The position numbers were made by a program, and so were the translations under genes. A stretch of 64,000 bases of DNA from Sphingobium sp. HWE2-09 (GTDB lineage Bacteria; Pseudomonadota; Alphaproteobacteria; Sphingomonadales; Sphingomonadaceae): positions 1,071,001 to 1,135,000 of the forward strand of contig NZ_JAYKZX010000001.1 in the NCBI RefSeq assembly GCF_035989265.1, given 5' to 3'. Under the pieces are notes generated by a model that had not been told where the DNA came from, searched no databases, and saw only the letters and a program-made list of their open reading frames with translations. This document shows positions 46,093 to 54,929 of the stretch, in pieces (the stretch's first letter is position 1; each line of letters starts with the position of its first letter).

Positions 46093-47017
46093 AGGTCCGA
46101 TCCCCCTGTGCGTCTGTGTGCCCGCGCGCAATGAGGCGGACCGGCTGCCGATCCTGATCGACGCCCTGGCCGCGCAGGCATGGCCCGGCCCCGTCATGCT
46201 CTCCATCGCCATCAACAATACGACCGACGACAGCCTGCAGGTAATCGCGACGCACGCCGCGCGCCATGCCGGACGGCTGGACATCGCCGTGATGCAAGCC
46301 GACTTCGCGCCCGAACAGGCCCATGCCGGATCGGCGCGAAAACTGGCGATGGACGCAGGCCTGGCACGGTTACCCATTGATGATCGCGCGATCCTCGTCA
46401 GCACCGACGCCGACGCGCGCCCGCCTGTGGACTGGTTGCGCAATATCGCCGCCGCTATCGATCGGGGGGCGGACCTAGTGGGCGGCCGGATAGAGATCGA
46501 CCCCGGCGAGCCGCTGCCCCCGTCCATCCATCGCCTGCGGCGCGCCTGGGATGCGTATTGGCAGGCCGTGCGCGCGATCGAAGATGATATCGATCCGCTG
46601 CCTTGGGATCCCGCGCCGCGCCACGGCGATCATACCGGCGCATCGCTGGCGATCAAAGCGAGCATTTACAGAGCGTGCGGCGGCTTGCCCCCTTTGCCGA
46701 CCAGCGAAGATCGCGCGCTCGTAAACGCCGCGCTGAAGATAGGCGCGCGGCTCGTCCACCCGGCCGATGTCTGGACATTCGTATCCCCGCGGCGCGATGG
46801 GCGGGCAGGGGGCGGCATGGCCGACGCCATGCATGATCTGTTCGCGACCGCCGACGCCGGGGCGATCCCCACCGCGCCCGCCTTCGACCATTGGCGCGGC
46901 CGCGCGGCTTGGCGCAAGCGTCTGCGCGCCCGGCCCGACGGCCACGCCCTGATCGCACGCCGCGAACCGCTGCTGCCGCCGATGCCGCACGACATGGTGC
47001 TGGAACTTCCCGCATGA
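46085..47017 (+). CDS. GT2-fold glycosyltransferase
   Basis: This is a 310-aa GT-A enzyme. It opens with LCVCVPARNEADRLPILIDAL, has the metal/nucleotide-binding DxD in VSTDADARPP at about residues 101-110, and a later TSEDRALVNAALKIG that fits the catalytic ED motif. There are no membrane helices. It overlaps the previous gene by eight bases and the next by four. One of three further glycosyltransferases in the operon. Confidence 0.83.
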   Translation: MVEGPIPLCVCVPARNEADRLPILIDALAAQAWPGPVMLSIAINNTTDDSLQVIATHAARHAGRLDIAVMQADFAPEQAHAGSARKLAMDAGLARLPIDDRAILVSTDADARPPVDWLRNIAAAIDRGADLVGGRIEIDPGEPLPPSIHRLRRAWDAYWQAVRAIEDDIDPLPWDPAPRHGDHTGASLAIKASIYRACGGLPPLPTSEDRALVNAALKIGARLVHPADVWTFVSPRRDGRAGGGMADAMHDLFATADAGAIPTAPAFDHWRGRAAWRKRLRARPDGHALIARREPLLPPMPHDMVLELPA

Positions 47018-48057
47018 CGCGGCGACCGATCGGCTATTATGTCCATCATCATGGCGCCGGGCATCTCGCACGCGCCAGGGCACTGGCCGCGGCCAGCGAC
47101 TGGCCGATCGTGCTTTTGGGCACTGGTATCGGCGATGCTGGCATAGACCTGCCCGACGACCGCGCGCTGTCCGGGCGATTTGACGGCATGGATGGCGCCA
47201 GCGCGCGGCCCAATGCCTTGCATTACGCCCCCCTGGACCATGACGGTGTCCGGTCCCGCGTAGCCCGCATCAGCGCATGGATTGCAAGCGCCCGTCCGGC
47301 CCTGATGGTGATCGACGTGTCCGTGGAGGTCGCAATGCTCGCCCGCCTGGCGTCCGTACCCACCATCTATGTGCGACTGAACGGCGACCGCAGTGACCCG
47401 CCGCATCTGGACGCCTTCGCCAGCGCCAGCGCCATCCTCGCTCCCTTCCACGAACGGTTCGAACGACCCGAAACGCCGGAATGGATCAGGGCGAAGACGC
47501 ATTATCTGCCCGCGATCGCAGCTGCATCGCCTCCCGCAATGGCGGAAGAACGATTAATATTGGTGGTAGCAGGCCGTGGCGGCCCGCCGGTAAACGGCGC
47601 ACACATCGCCAAAGCAGCCCGCGCCTGCCCGCAATGGCAATGGCGCGTCATCGGCCCGGTCGAACCAGTCGCCCCATGCCCGCCCAACCTGATCTTTGCC
47701 GGATGGGTGGACGATCCAACAAGCGAGATCGCCCGCGCCACCATCATCGTCGGCGCGGCGGGTGATGGTCTGGTCAACGCCGTGCTGGCGACGGACCGCC
47801 CCTTCATCTGCCTGCCCGAAGATCGCCCATTCCGGGAACAACATGCGACGGCGCAAGCGCTCGACAGGCTGGAGGCCGCCATCGTCATCGATGCCTGGCA
47901 CACCCCGTCATCCTGGCCCGCCTTGATCGATCGCGCTTTGGCCCTGCCATTGCACGTCCGCCAGCAACTGCATGACCCGGCCGGTACGCGCAAGGCGGCG
48001 GCATGGCTTGCGCAATGCGCAGCGCGCGCAACAGATGTGATGGAGCAAGCGGCATGA
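47014..48057 (+). CDS. MurG/GT28-like glycosyltransferase
   Basis: This is a 347-aa GT-B-type protein. The start IGYYVHHHGAGHLARARAL has the Gly/His loop of GT28 (MurG-like) enzymes, and the second half has LVVAGRGGPPVNG, FAGWVDD and the donor-site IVGAAGDGLVNAVLATDRPFI. It lacks a membrane anchor. ATG 47014 overlaps the preceding stop (ATGA). Assignment is by fold-level features, so the donor sugar is open. Confidence 0.72.
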   Translation: MTRRPIGYYVHHHGAGHLARARALAAASDWPIVLLGTGIGDAGIDLPDDRALSGRFDGMDGASARPNALHYAPLDHDGVRSRVARISAWIASARPALMVIDVSVEVAMLARLASVPTIYVRLNGDRSDPPHLDAFASASAILAPFHERFERPETPEWIRAKTHYLPAIAAASPPAMAEERLILVVAGRGGPPVNGAHIAKAARACPQWQWRVIGPVEPVAPCPPNLIFAGWVDDPTSEIARATIIVGAAGDGLVNAVLATDRPFICLPEDRPFREQHATAQALDRLEAAIVIDAWHTPSSWPALIDRALALPLHVRQQLHDPAGTRKAAAWLAQCAARATDVMEQAA

Positions 48058-49181
48058 CCCTGTCCCCCAGCCTGGATACCCCATCGTCTGCACCGGATAT
48101 GCGCGCCGCCGCCATCGCCCAGCAACTCGCGACGCTGGGCGCGCGCTACGATGCCGCGCCGATCTTCCCGGCCGAAAGCATGAAATGCCTGGTCGCCGCC
48201 GGACTGCACCGCAGCTTCGCGCCGGTCGCCAGCGGCGGCGACCTGTTCCCAAACAGGACCGCCCATTATCTCAGCCTCATGACGGTCCTGCGGATCGTCG
48301 GGCGCGCCGATCTCAGCGTCGGTCGCTTATATGAAGGGCATGTCAATGCGCTCGCCCTGTTCGATTGGTTCGGCACGCCCGACCAGAAGGTACAGTTGAA
48401 GCGCACGCTGGACGCAGGCGCCTTCTACGGGGTGTGGGCCACAGAGCCAGCGCCGGGCGTGCAACTGCGCACCCGCGATGGCCGCAGCCTCCTGACTGGC
48501 CGCAAGTCCTTTGCCACCGGCGCAGGCGGCCTTGCCCATGCGATCGTCACGGTACAGCCTGAGAAGGGCGAGCGCCGCCTGGTGATCGTGGCGGCGGACG
48601 ACCCGGATCGTGCCGACCTGTCGCAATGGCGGGTGCGCGGTATGCGTGCGACTGGCAGCGGCACCTATGACCTGACCGACATGCCGGTATCGGACACCGA
48701 TTGCCTGGGCCAACCCGGCGATTATGATCGCGAACCGCGTTTCACCACCGGCGCATGGCGCTTCACCGCCGTCCAGCTTGGCGGGATAGAGGCGCTGCTG
48801 ACCGAAACGCGGCTCGCCATGTCCGACGCCGCACGCCAAGACCCGTTGCACCGCGCGAAATTCGCCGACGCCGTTGCAGCGACGCGCACCGCCTATCTTT
48901 GGGTCCGCGAATGCGCCATCCGCGCGGCGCAGGACGATGCCGACGGCCCTGCCTTCGCCCGCATGACTCGCGGCGTGGTCGAACGATCTGCGCTGGACGT
49001 GATGGAGCTGGCCGCTCGCATCGTCGGTACGCGCAGCGCCATGGATGGGCAGCGGATCGACAAGATCATCCGCGATCTCAGCCTCTATCTGCGCCAGGGC
49101 GGTCCCGACTATGCCCGCGATCAGGCGGCCGAGGCCTGGCTCGATCATGACGCCTGGGGCGCTGGCGACCGGTTATGGTGA
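48054..49181 (+). CDS. acyl-CoA dehydrogenase-fold protein without the usual catalytic base
   Basis: This is a 375-aa flavoprotein-like enzyme. Elements of the ACAD fold are AGLHRSFAPVASGGD, the FAD-side WATEPAPG and RKSFATGAGGLAHAIV, and the C-terminal IIRDLSLYLRQGGPDYARDQA. The IYEGTN-type Glu of standard acyl-CoA dehydrogenases is not seen, as in flavin monooxygenase-like members (DszC/HpaB-side). Inside a sugar-modifying operon it may oxidise, hydroxylate or nitrosate an amino sugar rather than an acyl-CoA. ATGA overlap upstream and seven-base overlap downstream. Fold fairly sure, chemistry not. Confidence 0.75.
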   Translation: MTLSPSLDTPSSAPDMRAAAIAQQLATLGARYDAAPIFPAESMKCLVAAGLHRSFAPVASGGDLFPNRTAHYLSLMTVLRIVGRADLSVGRLYEGHVNALALFDWFGTPDQKVQLKRTLDAGAFYGVWATEPAPGVQLRTRDGRSLLTGRKSFATGAGGLAHAIVTVQPEKGERRLVIVAADDPDRADLSQWRVRGMRATGSGTYDLTDMPVSDTDCLGQPGDYDREPRFTTGAWRFTAVQLGGIEALLTETRLAMSDAARQDPLHRAKFADAVAATRTAYLWVRECAIRAAQDDADGPAFARMTRGVVERSALDVMELAARIVGTRSAMDGQRIDKIIRDLSLYLRQGGPDYARDQAAEAWLDHDAWGAGDRLW

Positions 49182-49843
49182 GGCACGGCCAGCCGCTGGC
49201 CCGGCAACGGCTCCGCTGGCTCATCCTGGCGCCCCATGCCGATGACGAGACGCTGGGCGCGGGCGCCCTGATCGCGCAGTCGGCCAGCGCAGGGCTGTTT
49301 GCAGGCCTCATCTATCTCACCGACGGCTCAGGCTCCCACGCCGATCCTGTCGGCAATCTCGTGACGGTCCGCAAACGCGAAGCGGCCACTGCGCTGCGCC
49401 GCTTGGCGGGCCGCGAAGCCCCGCCGCCGCTTTATCTCGGCTGGAAGGACGCCGCCCCTGCCCAACCGGGTAGCCGTGCGTTCGATCGCGCCGCGCAGAC
49501 CCTCGCCGCGCTGTGCCGCCGCAAGCGCATCGACGCCTTGGCGGTCACCGCGTTGCATGAACCACATTGCGATCATGCCGCCGCCGCGCGACTGGCTTAC
49601 GCGATCCAGAAATGTGCCAAACGCGGCATGATCGTGGCGGAATATCTGGTCTGGTCGGATGCACCAGCGGCCCGGTCCCATCGCACGCTAAGCACCGCGC
49701 CGATGCTGGCGGGCCAACGGCGCCACGCCCTGTCCGCGCACCGCAGCCAACTCACCCCTTCGCACGGCCCCGGTTTCCGATTGCCCATGGAACGCCGCCG
49801 GATGCCCACCCGCGACACCCTCTATCTACGGAAAGCGCCATGA
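49175..49843 (+). CDS. PIG-L (LmbE) family N-deacetylase
   Basis: This is a 222-aa zinc-dependent deacetylase. The signature LAPHADDETLGAGALI (H21, D23, D24) and a second metal site HEPHCDH (128-134) are intact, and DGSGSH sits between them. Family members take acetyl from GlcNAc joined to inositol, malate or lipid. This is the strongest clue that the operon's product contains an N-acetylated amino sugar that is freed for later modification. ATG 49175 overlaps the ACAD stop; GTG 49178 is an alternative. Confidence 0.88.
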   Translation: MVRHGQPLARQRLRWLILAPHADDETLGAGALIAQSASAGLFAGLIYLTDGSGSHADPVGNLVTVRKREAATALRRLAGREAPPPLYLGWKDAAPAQPGSRAFDRAAQTLAALCRRKRIDALAVTALHEPHCDHAAAARLAYAIQKCAKRGMIVAEYLVWSDAPAARSHRTLSTAPMLAGQRRHALSAHRSQLTPSHGPGFRLPMERRRMPTRDTLYLRKAP

Positions 49844-50430
49844 CGCGACATAAGCAAAGCCTGGACGCGGCCTATTTCGAAGGCATGTTTCAGGGGGCTG
49901 CCGATCCCTGGGATCTGGAAACCAGCCCCTATGAACAGGCCAAATATGCCCGCACGCTGCAAGCGCTGAACGACCGCACCTATGAACTGGGCTTCGAAGT
50001 CGGCTGCGCCAAGGGCGTCCTGACGCAGAAGCTAGCGGATCACTGCCGCGCGCTCCTGGCGATCGACGTCAGCGAAACGGCGCTGGAGGCGGCGCGCGAA
50101 CGATGCGCGTCGATCGACCATGTCGCCTTTGCGTGCATGACCTTCCCCAAACAGGCGCCGCTCGGCAGCGCCTTCGACCTGATCATGCTGTCCGAAGTCG
50201 TCTATTATTGGGATGACGCGGACATAGGCCAGGCGGCCGACTGGATCGGCGCTCACCTGGCGCCCGGCGGCGACCTGTTGCTGGTGCACTGGATCGGGCA
50301 GACGGACTATCCGCAAAGCGGCGACGACGCCACGGCGAAGCTGCAAGCCGCGCTCGGCCAATCGATCGTCGTGGTCGCATCGGACCGCCACGACCAATAT
50401 CGCCTCGACCTGTGGCGTCGCCGACCATGA
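49840..50430 (+). CDS. NodS-like SAM-dependent methyltransferase
   Basis: This is a 196-aa methyltransferase. The N-terminal YFEGMFQGAADPWDLETS matches the NodS family start, and FEVGCAKGVLTQKLA is the SAM-binding loop; LSEVVYYWDD follows as motif post-II. NodS N-methylates the deacetylated glucosamine of Nod factors. Its placement directly after a deacetylase gene (ATGA overlap) repeats that order of steps. The true acceptor here is unknown. Confidence 0.8.
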   Translation: MTRHKQSLDAAYFEGMFQGAADPWDLETSPYEQAKYARTLQALNDRTYELGFEVGCAKGVLTQKLADHCRALLAIDVSETALEAARERCASIDHVAFACMTFPKQAPLGSAFDLIMLSEVVYYWDDADIGQAADWIGAHLAPGGDLLLVHWIGQTDYPQSGDDATAKLQAALGQSIVVVASDRHDQYRLDLWRRRP

Positions 50431-51269
50431 CCATCAGCCTGCTCACCATCGTCAAGAACCGCGCCGGACATCTGGCCCAGCTGGTCGAAGGACTCCGGCG
50501 CAGCGCCACGCTGCCCACGGAACTGATCATCGTCGATATGGGCAGCGACGCGCCCGTGCATGTGGGCGAAACGCCATTCCCCGTCCAAATCCTCCATTGC
50601 GACCAACCCGGCCTGCCGCTGGCGGCGGCCCGGAACATGGCGGCACGCGCCGCGATCGGCGATACGCTGCTGTTCCTGGATGTCGATTGCATCCCGATGC
50701 GCGCCCTTATCGGCACGATCGCAGCGGTCGCTGCCGAGCAGGATGCGCTCATCTGCGCGGAAATATTATATCTTGGCCCCGACGATGCGCGCGGCGATTG
50801 GGACGAGGCCGATCTCATGCAGCGCGCGGCGGGTCATCCCGTCCGCCTTTTTCCTGCCCAAGGCGTCCGCCAGGAACATAATGCCGGCCTGTTCTGGTCG
50901 CTGGCCTTTGCGATCAGGCGCGACCGTTTCTTCGCCCTCAATGGGTTTGACGAAGGCTTCACCGGCTATGGCGCGGAGGATACCGACTTCGGTTTCCGGG
51001 CGCAGGCAGCCGCATTGCCGCTGCTGTTCCTGGGCGGGGCAGGCGCTTTCCATCAATATCATGCGATATTCGATCCGCCGCTCCAGCATCTGGACGACAT
51101 CGTCCGCAACGCCCGCCTCTTTCATCAACGCTGGCAATTCTGGCCGATGGACGGCTGGCTGACGGCGTTCGAACGCGCAGGACTTGTCGCCCGATCGCAG
51201 GACAGCATCGCCATCCTGCGCCACCCCGACAAGGACGAAATCGACCGCGCCCGCGTCCTGCCCATCTAA
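50427..51269 (+). CDS. GT2 glycosyltransferase with GT7-like C-terminal motif
   Basis: This is a 280-aa GT-A enzyme. It has ISLLTIVKNRAGHLAQLVEG, the DxD in LFLDVDCIPM at about residues 88-97, and the galactosyltransferase-type GYGAEDTDFGFR near 178-189. ATG 50427 overlaps the preceding stop (ATGA). It ends the operon ten bases before the convergent LacI-type gene, with no terminator visible between them. Confidence 0.84.
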   Translation: MTISLLTIVKNRAGHLAQLVEGLRRSATLPTELIIVDMGSDAPVHVGETPFPVQILHCDQPGLPLAAARNMAARAAIGDTLLFLDVDCIPMRALIGTIAAVAAEQDALICAEILYLGPDDARGDWDEADLMQRAAGHPVRLFPAQGVRQEHNAGLFWSLAFAIRRDRFFALNGFDEGFTGYGAEDTDFGFRAQAAALPLLFLGGAGAFHQYHAIFDPPLQHLDDIVRNARLFHQRWQFWPMDGWLTAFERAGLVARSQDSIAILRHPDKDEIDRARVLPI

Positions 51270-51279
51270 AAGACCTGCC

Positions 51280-52305
51280 TTACCGCACAGGCGTGCGCAC
51301 CGCACGGCTGCTGCCGCGTATCACCAGCCCCCCTTCGACCACCACATCTTCATGACGGGCAGGATCGTCGCGCAATGCCTGGATCAGGCGCAGCGTTTCG
51401 TCCACCATGTGCTGGGCCGGCTGGGCGTAACTGGTCAGGGAAAAGGCGGGCCACGCCGCCATCGGCACATCGTCATAGCCGACGATCGAAATTTCCCGCC
51501 CGACATCCAGTCCATATTCATGCCGCGCCACATTAATCGCCGCGATCGCCATATTATCGTTGGCGCAGAAGATCGCGTCCGGTCGATCCCTGGCGGATAA
51601 CAGCCGCCGGGTCGCTGCGGTGGCGGCGTCGATCCGAAAATCGCCAGCTTCGCGGATCGGCGGCGTGGCGCCCTGTTGCGCCAGATAGCTGAAAAATGCA
51701 GCCTCGCGCTCTGCATTGGTGGACGATCCTGCAACGCCTGCGATAAACGCCATGCGGCTGTGCCCGCCTGCCAGCAAATGGGCGGCGATGGTGCGCGCGC
51801 CGACATCATTATCGCCGATCACGCTGGACGCGACATGCTCCTGCGTCCTGCGGTTATACAGCACCACCGGCACCTGCGCCTTGCGACATTCCTCGGCCAA
51901 TCCGGATGACAGGCCGACCGATAGCAGCACCAGCGCGTCGAGGCGATAATGCAATATCTCATTGATGGACGGTTCGCTGCCGCCGCTGCCTGCTGCCGGA
52001 AACAGCAGCAGGCGCAGCCCCGCCTGGTCGAGCCTGTGCGACAGCAACTGCAACGTCTCGACAAAAAAGGGATTGGACAGGTCGCCCACCCCCACGCCTA
52101 CGATATGCGACCGGCCATTGATCAAGGACCGGGCGAGGAGGTTGGGATGGTAACCCAGCCGTTCCGCTGCCTCCATGATGCGCGCGCGGGTATCCGGCGC
52201 AACGCTGGCGCCGGGCGTAAAGGCGCGCGACACGGCAGACTGGGATACGCCTGCTTCGCGCGCAACGTCATGAGCCGTAATGAAAGCGCGGTCGCTGGTC
52301 GTCAT
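51280..52305 (-). CDS. LacI-family regulator of the HpsN-like gene group
   Basis: This is a 341-aa repressor. HTH: AHDVAREAGVSQSAVSRAF with hinge LLARSLINGRS; then the periplasmic-binding-fold sensor with VGYDDVPMAAWPAFSLTSY. ATG 52305 follows GAAGGGTGGAGG. It is divergent from the ABM/HpsN-like genes, and a 16-bp perfect palindrome lies 29 bp before the first of these. Inducer unknown, probably a sugar acid or polyol. Confidence 0.88.
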   Translation of the reverse strand: MTTSDRAFITAHDVAREAGVSQSAVSRAFTPGASVAPDTRARIMEAAERLGYHPNLLARSLINGRSHIVGVGVGDLSNPFFVETLQLLSHRLDQAGLRLLLFPAAGSGGSEPSINEILHYRLDALVLLSVGLSSGLAEECRKAQVPVVLYNRRTQEHVASSVIGDNDVGARTIAAHLLAGGHSRMAFIAGVAGSSTNAEREAAFFSYLAQQGATPPIREAGDFRIDAATAATRRLLSARDRPDAIFCANDNMAIAAINVARHEYGLDVGREISIVGYDDVPMAAWPAFSLTSYAQPAQHMVDETLRLIQALRDDPARHEDVVVEGGLVIRGSSRAVRTPVR

Positions 52306-52424
52306 CCTCCACCCTTCGCAAGGACCGGCCGCATGATCAACCGCCGATCCGCATATTTGCATAAGATTGCATCGCCTTGAAAATGGCCGCGCGGAGCAAT
52401 CTCAAATATATTGCAGAAACACCA

Positions 52425-52440
52425 TTGCATAGCTATGCAA
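52425..52440 (+). promoter_or_regulatory. LacI-type operator upstream of the ABM gene
   Basis: TTGCATAG-CTATGCAA is a perfect 16-bp palindrome. A related TTGCAT pair spaced by a few bases lies at about 52357-52372, nearer the repressor gene, and could be a second, degenerate site. Position between the divergent genes supports control of both. Confidence 0.65.
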
Positions 52441-52468
52441 ATAACGAACGAGTCAAAAGGAGCGGGAC

Positions 52469-52768
52469 ATGATCAGGGAAGTGGCGCGGATAGAAATCGA
52501 TCCGGCCGACGCCGATCGGTTCGAAGCAGCGGCGGCGCAGGCGATACCCCATTTCCGCGAAGCCGAAGGATGCCGCAGCTTCCGGCTGGACCGTTCGGTC
52601 GACCGGCCCGGCCATTATCTGCTGGTCGTCGGCTGGGACAGCGTCGATGCCCATGTGACGGGCTTTCGCAATTCTCCGGGTTTTCAGGCGTGGCGTGCAC
52701 TGGTCGGGCCGTTCTTCACGGCGACACCCGATGTGGATCATGTCGAAACGGCGGTAGACGGTTTCTAA
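52469..52768 (+). CDS. antibiotic-biosynthesis-monooxygenase (ABM) fold small protein
   Basis: This is a 99-aa dimeric ferredoxin-like-fold protein. It starts MIREVARIEIDP, has GCRSFRLDRSVDRPGHYLLV and WDSVDAH, the pattern of ABM/YgiN-type domains. Members act as cofactor-free oxygenases, isomerases or sugar mutarotase-like helpers. AAAGGAG seven bases before the ATG. First gene of the LacI-controlled set. Confidence 0.82.
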   Translation: MIREVARIEIDPADADRFEAAAAQAIPHFREAEGCRSFRLDRSVDRPGHYLLVVGWDSVDAHVTGFRNSPGFQAWRALVGPFFTATPDVDHVETAVDGF

Positions 52769-52783
52769 ACGAGGATTTGGATC

Positions 52784-54115
52784 ATGGCTCACTATCTGAA
52801 ACGCGGCGCGTCGGCCGAGGCGAAGGCGACTGCCGACCGCAAGGTCCGCGACATCGTGGAAGCGGCGCTGGCCGACATCGAAACGCGCGGCGACGACGCG
52901 GTGCGCGACATGTCGATCCGGTTCGACGGCTGGGACCGGGACGATTATCGCCTCAGCCAGGCGGAAATCGATGCCTGCGTTGACAGCCTGACCCCGCAGG
53001 AACGCAAGGATATCGAATTTGCGCAAACACAGGTGCGCCATTTCGCCCAGATCCAGCGGGCCTCGATGCAGGATGTCGAGGTGGAAACATTGCCTGGCGT
53101 GATCCTGGGCCACAAGAATCTGCCGGTGAACGCTGCGGGATGCTATGTCCCCGGCGGCAAATATCCGCTGCTGGCCTCCGCTCATATGTCGGTCATCACC
53201 GCCAAGGTGGCGGGTGTGCCGCGCGTCGTCACCTGCGCACCGCCGTTCCAGGGCAAGCCCGCCCGCGCCATCGTGGCGGCGCAGGCGATGGCCGGGGCCG
53301 ACGCCATCTATGCGCTCGGCGGCATCCAGGCCGTGGGCGCCATGGCGCTGGGGACGCAAAGCATCGACCCCGTTGATATATTGGTCGGGCCGGGCAATGC
53401 CTTCGTCGCCGAAGCCAAGCGCCAATTGTTCGGCCGGGTCGGCATCGACCTGTTCGCCGGGCCGACGGAAACGCTCGTGATCGCCGACGACATCGGCTGC
53501 GACGCTGAACTGGCGGCGACCGATCTGCTGGGACAGGCGGAACATGGGCCGGACAGCCCGGCGGTCCTGCTCACCACCTCGGAAAAGCTGGCGCGCGAAA
53601 CCATGAAGGAAGTCGAACGCCTGCTCACCATCCTGCCCACCGCCGATTATGCGCGCAAGGCGTGGGAGGCCTTCGGCGAAGTGATCGTGGCGCAGGACGA
53701 TGCGGAAATGGTGCGCATTGCCGACGCCATCGCGTCGGAACATGTGCAGGTCATGACTGCCGATCCGGACTATTTCCTGCAGAATATGACCAATTATGGC
53801 GCGCTGTTCCTGGGCGCGCGCACCAATGTCAGCTATGGCGACAAGGTGATCGGCACCAACCACACGCTCCCGACCAAGAAGTCGGCCCGCTATACCGGAG
53901 GGCTTTGGGTCGGCAAATTCATCAAGACCTGCACCTATCAAAAGGTGTTGACGGATGAAGCATCGGCCCTGGTCGGGGAATATTGCAGCCGCTTGTGCGC
54001 GTTGGAAGGCTTTGCCGGCCATGGCGAGCAGGCGAATATCCGCGTGCGGCGCTATGGCGGCCGCAACGTCCCCTATGCCGGGACGGCGGAACCGACCGCG
54101 GCGACGGCAGCCTGA
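52784..54115 (+). CDS. histidinol-dehydrogenase homologue, HpsN-like
   Basis: This is a 443-aa NAD-dependent zinc dehydrogenase. It has [47 protein letters not shown] with the zinc-ligand Gln and His, and the C-terminal [15 protein letters not shown]. The sequence follows HpsN (sulfopropanediol 3-dehydrogenase) much more closely than biosynthetic HisD, and no his genes are nearby, so it should oxidise a terminal alcohol of a small polar diol to the acid. The start is at ATG 52784. The SDR that follows is two bases away, and such an SDR could oxidise the neighbouring hydroxyl. Confidence 0.85.
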   Translation: MAHYLKRGASAEAKATADRKVRDIVEAALADIETRGDDAVRDMSIRFDGWDRDDYRLSQAEIDACVDSLTPQERKDIEFAQTQVRHFAQIQRASMQDVEVETLPGVILGHKNLPVNAAGCYVPGGKYPLLASAHMSVITAKVAGVPRVVTCAPPFQGKPARAIVAAQAMAGADAIYALGGIQAVGAMALGTQSIDPVDILVGPGNAFVAEAKRQLFGRVGIDLFAGPTETLVIADDIGCDAELAATDLLGQAEHGPDSPAVLLTTSEKLARETMKEVERLLTILPTADYARKAWEAFGEVIVAQDDAEMVRIADAIASEHVQVMTADPDYFLQNMTNYGALFLGARTNVSYGDKVIGTNHTLPTKKSARYTGGLWVGKFIKTCTYQKVLTDEASALVGEYCSRLCALEGFAGHGEQANIRVRRYGGRNVPYAGTAEPTAATAA

Positions 54116-54117
54116 CC

Positions 54118-54885
54118 ATGGATGCTCTGCCCACGACGCCCAGCTTTCGGCTGGACGGCAAACGCGCGCTGGTGACCGGGGCAGGGCGGGGCATCGGCCT
54201 TGCCTGCGCCGCAGCGCTGGCGCAGGCGGGCGCGCATGTGATCCTCGTCGCTCGCAGCGGCGGGGAGATCGAAGCAGGCGCGCAGGCGATCCGCACCGCA
54301 GGTGGTCAGGCCGATGCGCTCATCCTCGACGTCAATGACGTGGCGGCGACGCGACAGGCGCTCGATGCCGTGGCGCCCTTCGATATCCTCCTCAACAATG
54401 CCGGGACCAATCGGCCCAAGCCCTTTGTCGAGGTGTCGGAGGAAGATTATGACGCGGTGCTGGACCTCAACCTGCGCGCCGCTTTCTTCGTGGCGCAGAC
54501 GGTGGCGCGGGGCATGATCGATGGGGGCGTGCGCGGCGCGATCATCCATATGGGATCGCAGATGGGCCATGTCGGCGGCCCGCGCCGGTCGCTCTATTGC
54601 GCATCGAAATGGGGGCTGGAAGGGCTGAGCAAGGCGATGGCGCTCGATCTGGCGCCTCATGGCATCCGCTCCAACACGATCGCCCCGACCTTCATCGAAA
54701 CGCCGATGACCAAGCCCTTTTTCGAGGACAAGGTTTTCCTGGCCAGCGTGCTGGACAAGATCAAGCTCGGGCGCCTCGGCACCGTAGAAGATTTGATGGG
54801 CGTGGTCGTGTTCCTGGCATCCGATGCTGCAGCCTTGATGACCGGCACCAGCCTGGTGGTGGACGGCGGCTGGACGGCAGATTGA
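54118..54885 (+). CDS. classical SDR, gluconate-5-dehydrogenase-like
   Basis: This is a 255-aa SDR with TGAGRGIG, NNAGTN, catalytic Ser in MGSQMGH and intact YCASK, ending TGTSLVVDGGWTAD. It belongs to the group with gluconate/polyol dehydrogenases. Start ATG 54118 is two bases after the HpsN-like stop; longer readings into that gene are not credible. It would act as the second oxidoreductase of the pathway. Confidence 0.86.
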   Translation: MDALPTTPSFRLDGKRALVTGAGRGIGLACAAALAQAGAHVILVARSGGEIEAGAQAIRTAGGQADALILDVNDVAATRQALDAVAPFDILLNNAGTNRPKPFVEVSEEDYDAVLDLNLRAAFFVAQTVARGMIDGGVRGAIIHMGSQMGHVGGPRRSLYCASKWGLEGLSKAMALDLAPHGIRSNTIAPTFIETPMTKPFFEDKVFLASVLDKIKLGRLGTVEDLMGVVVFLASDAAALMTGTSLVVDGGWTAD

Positions 54886-54929
54886 GGTACGGCCTTGGCT
54901 GATGCCGGGGCCGCGCCTATCATGCCGCC

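Noticed and set aside
52784..54115. Biosynthetic histidinol dehydrogenase hisD
   Set aside because: Sequence follows the HpsN branch and no other his gene is nearby; it is under a LacI-type regulator.
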